Shown: positions 5,141 through 7,320 of the stretch, one piece after another
How positions within the stretch are numbered: the first letter of the stretch is position 1
How the letters are laid out: the number at the start of each line of letters is the position of its first letter
Origin: Rhodospirillales bacterium
GTDB lineage: Bacteria > Pseudomonadota > Alphaproteobacteria > Rhodospirillales > Casp-alpha2
Length of the DNA stretch: 7,320 bases
Assembly (NCBI GenBank): GCA_030727885.1
Contig: JANRAT010000084.1
Location: 1-7,320, forward strand
Direction of reading: 5' to 3'
Made by a program: the position numbers and the translations under genes
Notes under the pieces: generated by a model
Seen by the model: the letters and a program-made list of their open reading frames with translations, nothing else
Databases searched by the model: none
Told to the model about the DNA's origin: nothing

Positions 5141-5620
5141 ATGGTCCGCGTTCTGTTCGTCTGCCTCGGCAACATCTGCCGCTCACCCACTGCCGAAGGG
5201 GTGTTTCGTGATCTCGTCCGTCGTGAAGGCCTGCAAGCCACGATCAAATCCGATTCCTGCGGCACCAGCGACTGGCACATCGGCGATCCGCCGGATGCGC
5301 GCGCCACTGCCGAAGCGCTTCGGCGGGGCATTCGCATAGATGATCTCAAGGCGCGGCAGATCAGTACCGCAGATTTTGCTGATTTCGATTATGTGCTTGG
5401 CATGGACAATCAGAACATCAACAAGCTGACCGCACTGTGCCCGCAAGCGTATCTCAGCAAGGTCCAGCTGTTTCTTGATTTTGCGCCCGAGGTGAACTTG
5501 CGTGAAGTGCCTGATCCGTATTACGGCGGCGATGACGGCTTCAGCAATGTCTTCGACATGATCGAAGCGGCCTCGAACGGGCTTCTCGCCGATATCCGCA
5601 AATACCATATCGATGTCTGA
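5141..5620 (+). CDS. Low-molecular-weight protein tyrosine phosphatase
   Basis: A cytoplasmic phosphatase that hydrolyses phosphotyrosine through a cysteinyl-phosphate intermediate. At 159 residues it has the normal length. The P-loop CLGNICRS starts at residue 8, with nucleophile C8 and phosphate-binding R14. The general acid D125 lies in DPYYGG at 125-130. The ATG at 5141 has AGGA 6 nt upstream, and the catalytic Cys at position 8 confirms the start. It is followed after 39 nt by a HAD phosphatase in the same orientation, so the two are probably cotranscribed. There is no adjacent tyrosine kinase or polysaccharide export gene, which argues against a Wzb-like capsule role; the substrate is unknown. 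Confidence 0.95.
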   Translation: MVRVLFVCLGNICRSPTAEGVFRDLVRREGLQATIKSDSCGTSDWHIGDPPDARATAEALRRGIRIDDLKARQISTADFADFDYVLGMDNQNINKLTALCPQAYLSKVQLFLDFAPEVNLREVPDPYYGGDDGFSNVFDMIEAASNGLLADIRKYHIDV

Positions 5621-5659
5621 CCCTATTTCACATTTGCAAACGTCCGGGAGACAGACCGC

Positions 5660-6301
5660 GTGCTGATCATCTTTGATTGCGACGGCGTCCTGGTCGACAG
5701 CGAGTTGATCGCCAACAGGGTTCTGGCCGCTCAATTGAGCCGATACGGCTATCCGACAACCGCCGCTGAATGTCGTCAGAAATACATCGGCCACACCATT
5801 CCCGGCGTCATCAAGATGGTCGCCGAGGACGGCGTCGAACTGCCCGAGGACTTCGAGGCGATATTACGGGAAAAGGATGCCGAAGCGTTTGCCCGGGAAT
5901 TGCGGCCGGTCATCGGCATGCAGGCAACGCTCGAGCAACTGCGCCCGATCCCGAAATGCGTCGCCTCGTCCGGCAGTCCGGATAAAATCCGCAGCAATCT
6001 CAAGACCACCGGTTTGCTCAGTTATTTCGACCCGAACCTGTTTTCGGCGCGCGATGTTAAAAAACCGAAACCGGCGCCGGATATTTTTCTGCTTTCAGCA
6101 AGCCGCATGGGCTTTGCCATCGATCAGTGCACGGTCGTTGAAGACACGCCCTTTGGCATCGAAGGCGCCAAGCGCGCCGGCATGCGGGCATTCGGTTTCA
6201 TCGGCGCTTCACACCGGATACCTGCGGATGAAAAAGTCTTGCTGAAGGCGGGGGCTGATCTGGTCTTTAACGACATGACGCAACTGCCGAGCCTGCTCTG
6301 A
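5660..6301 (+). CDS. HAD-superfamily phosphatase, subfamily IA (YieH/Gph-like)
   Basis: A 213-residue Mg-dependent small-molecule phosphatase. All four HAD motifs are intact: DCDGVLVDSE (6-15) with nucleophile D6 and acid/base D8; S103 in VASSGSP; K137 in KPKPAPD; and E161-D162 in VVEDTPFGIEGAKRAG. A helical cap lies between motif I and motif II at about residues 14-85. The sequence resembles YieH (6-phosphogluconate phosphatase) and phosphoglycolate phosphatase-like proteins, but the substrate cannot be told from motifs. The start is GTG at 5660, with GGGAG 9 nt upstream; no other start codon occurs between the preceding stop and this one. It follows the tyrosine phosphatase gene by 39 nt and converges on thpR with one base between stop codons. 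Confidence 0.92.
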   Translation: MLIIFDCDGVLVDSELIANRVLAAQLSRYGYPTTAAECRQKYIGHTIPGVIKMVAEDGVELPEDFEAILREKDAEAFARELRPVIGMQATLEQLRPIPKCVASSGSPDKIRSNLKTTGLLSYFDPNLFSARDVKKPKPAPDIFLLSASRMGFAIDQCTVVEDTPFGIEGAKRAGMRAFGFIGASHRIPADEKVLLKAGADLVFNDMTQLPSLL

Positions 6302-6311
6302 ACTAGTTCAG
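6298..6311. repeat. Perfect 14-bp palindrome over two convergent stop codons
   Basis: CTGAACTAGTTCAG is its own reverse complement and contains the HAD stop TGA (6299-6301) and the opposing thpR stop TAG (6303-6305 on the minus strand). It is not followed by a T-run on either side, so it is not a typical bidirectional terminator. Confidence 0.45.
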
Positions 6312-6836
6312 CGGATAGACCACCAAAGGCTCATAGATGGCGCCTTCGCGAGCCAGATGCGAGCGATACAGAATGAACTGGTCGACCGTAAAGGGCGACA
6401 TGCCCAGTGTATCGTGCGTCTCGATCCACTGCCCGACATCCTCGGCCCGTGCCAGCTTGAGCCGCGCCAGCGTTATGTGCGGTTTGTATTTTCTGTTCTC
6501 GCGCTCAAACCCTGCCTTGACCGTGGCCGTCTCGATGCGGCCATGCAGATACATCAGCGTCGGGTTGTTTTCGATACCCGTCCAGACCGATTTTATTTTC
6601 GAGCCACGGTCAAAATAACCGTAATCACTGCAGCGCAGTTCAAACGCCGGCATCTTGATGTCGCTTAATTCCGTGTCGAGATCACGGGCCTGTTCGCGGC
6701 TGGTCTCGCCACAGAAATTGAGGGTGATATGCATGCCTTCCGGGCGGACCCAGCGCGCACCCCGTATACCCGCAGAAATTGCCGCAAGCTGGCTTTTCAG
6801 GGTATCCGGAACAGGGATGGCGATAAACAGGCGCAT
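6303..6836 (-). CDS. thpR: RNA 2',3'-cyclic phosphodiesterase (2'-5' RNA ligase family)
   Basis: A 2H phosphoesterase that opens 2',3'-cyclic phosphate RNA ends to 2'-phosphomonoesters and can, in vitro, join tRNA halves through 2'-5' bonds. The 177 residues match the family length. The two catalytic HxTx motifs are present as HITL at 36-39 (H36, T38) and HITLAR at 120-125 (H120, T122), and the N-terminus MRLFIAIPVPD is typical. The ATG at 6836 is the only choice: an in-frame stop lies at 6843-6845, and the next Met is residue 35. No clear Shine-Dalgarno sequence precedes it. The 105-nt gap to the upstream FIST gene holds two CTTGAC repeats and a GTCCCGGGAC palindrome (6919-6928), but no convincing promoter or terminator. 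Cotranscription with the FIST gene is therefore likely. Confidence 0.94.
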   Translation of the reverse strand: MRLFIAIPVPDTLKSQLAAISAGIRGARWVRPEGMHITLNFCGETSREQARDLDTELSDIKMPAFELRCSDYGYFDRGSKIKSVWTGIENNPTLMYLHGRIETATVKAGFERENRKYKPHITLARLKLARAEDVGQWIETHDTLGMSPFTVDQFILYRSHLAREGAIYEPLVVYPLN

Positions 6837-6941
6837 GGCGGATCAGGAGTCCGTATTCGTGAAGTCGGGCGCGATTCCGTTGCCAACTTTGGCCGTCAAG
6901 CCGCTCGACTGTCAAGAGGTCCCGGGACGGTCATCAAAAGA

Positions 6942-7320
6942 TCATCCGAATGCCAGCAGCACCCCGGTATAGCCATACAGGCGGTCGTTGGAAATTTCAC
7001 CGCCGGCGTAAAAGCCAATCACCGGCACCCCGTCCAGACCGGCCGAGATGATTTCCGCTTCAGCGGTTTCACTACCAAACATGCCAGGGCCGCGCGCCAC
7101 ACACGAAACATAAATGGCGCCTCTGGACTTGCCCGGCATGCGCTGTTTGACGTCTTCCAGCATGCGATCGAGATCACGGCGGGCACTCATCGGATCGCGT
7201 CTGACAAATATCACACGATCCCCAGGCGCCACCTCCGTGGCGACGCCGAGCCAGCCGTGTTCCGTGTCGATGGCCATCAGGTTGCGGACCAGATAATCCG
7301 CGGTGGTATCGCTGCCGCTG
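6942..7320 (-). CDS. FIST-domain protein, C-terminal end (5' part outside window)
   Basis: The last 125 residues of a FIST protein, a family thought to be a small-ligand sensory module in signal-transduction proteins. The frame is open to the window edge on the minus strand, so the Met codon at 7275-7277 is internal, not the start. FIST_C features are visible: DYLVRNLMAID (fragment residues 8-18), a VAPGDRVIFVRRDPMSARRDL stretch in two parts, VSCVARGPGMFG at about residues 72-83, and the closing GVPVIGFYAGGEIS plus YGYTGVLLAFG. No kinase, cyclase or chemoreceptor domain follows, so it is a FIST protein without a C-terminal output domain. Its N-terminal FIST half should lie just beyond the window. 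It precedes thpR on the same strand. Confidence 0.88.
   Translation of the reverse strand, partial: SGSDTTADYLVRNLMAIDTEHGWLGVATEVAPGDRVIFVRRDPMSARRDLDRMLEDVKQRMPGKSRGAIYVSCVARGPGMFGSETAEAEIISAGLDGVPVIGFYAGGEISNDRLYGYTGVLLAFG

Noticed and set aside
4336..5349. Longer sirtuin frame starting at 5349
   Set aside because: The extra 98 codons run antisense through the tyrosine phosphatase gene, have an arginine/serine-rich composition typical of shadow frames, and lack sirtuin sequence. The family N-terminus begins just before IVILTGAGIS.
6837..6941. Promoter for thpR built on the two TTGAC hexamers in the gap
   Set aside because: Neither TTGACA nor TTGACG has a recognisable -10 hexamer at 16-18 nt, so a promoter is not supported by sequence.

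Overview
The window looks like chromosomal DNA from an alphaproteobacterium. It is moderately GC-rich. Its argininosuccinate synthase, CobB-type sirtuin, ThpR and FIST proteins read like those of Hyphomicrobiales-type genomes, and a TTAACCAT element and perfect DnaA box are present. The class is an inference from protein flavour and motifs; I cannot name a genus.

Layout, left to right. (1) 1-764: the 3' part of argG (arginine biosynthesis, + strand). A pair of DnaA-box-like 9-mers lies at its stop codon, followed by a strong intrinsic terminator. (2) 902-1126: a small two-helix membrane protein (+). (3) 1184-2635: a lone AAA_14/DUF4143-type ATPase (-), whose upstream region holds an extended -10 promoter, a large dyad where the transcript should start, and a second hairpin touching the start codon. 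(4) 2774-3376: a four-cysteine uracil-DNA glycosylase (-), divergent from (5) 3439-4326, a membrane-anchored Bax/FlgJ-like glucosaminidase (+). A 9-bp inverted repeat sits in their shared 62-nt intergenic region. (6) 4336-5055: a CobB-type sirtuin (-), divergent from (7) 5141-5620, a low-molecular-weight protein tyrosine phosphatase (+), and (8) 5660-6301, a HAD phosphatase (+), which probably form an operon. (9) 6303-6836: ThpR, an RNA 2',3'-cyclic phosphodiesterase (-). (10) 6942-7320: the C-terminal end of a FIST-domain protein (-) that runs off the window and is probably cotranscribed with thpR.

The gene set is mostly housekeeping: arginine synthesis, DNA repair, cell-wall hydrolysis, protein deacylation and dephosphorylation, and RNA processing. 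Genes are packed tightly, with convergent pairs separated by 1 to 57 nt and divergent pairs sharing short promoter regions. I see no defence island, CRISPR array, insertion sequence or RNA gene. The one accessory-looking gene is the AAA_14 ATPase. Its C-terminal nuclease-like domain appears to have lost catalytic residues, and it carries the most elaborate upstream region in the window. No gene-free stretch exceeds 300 nt.
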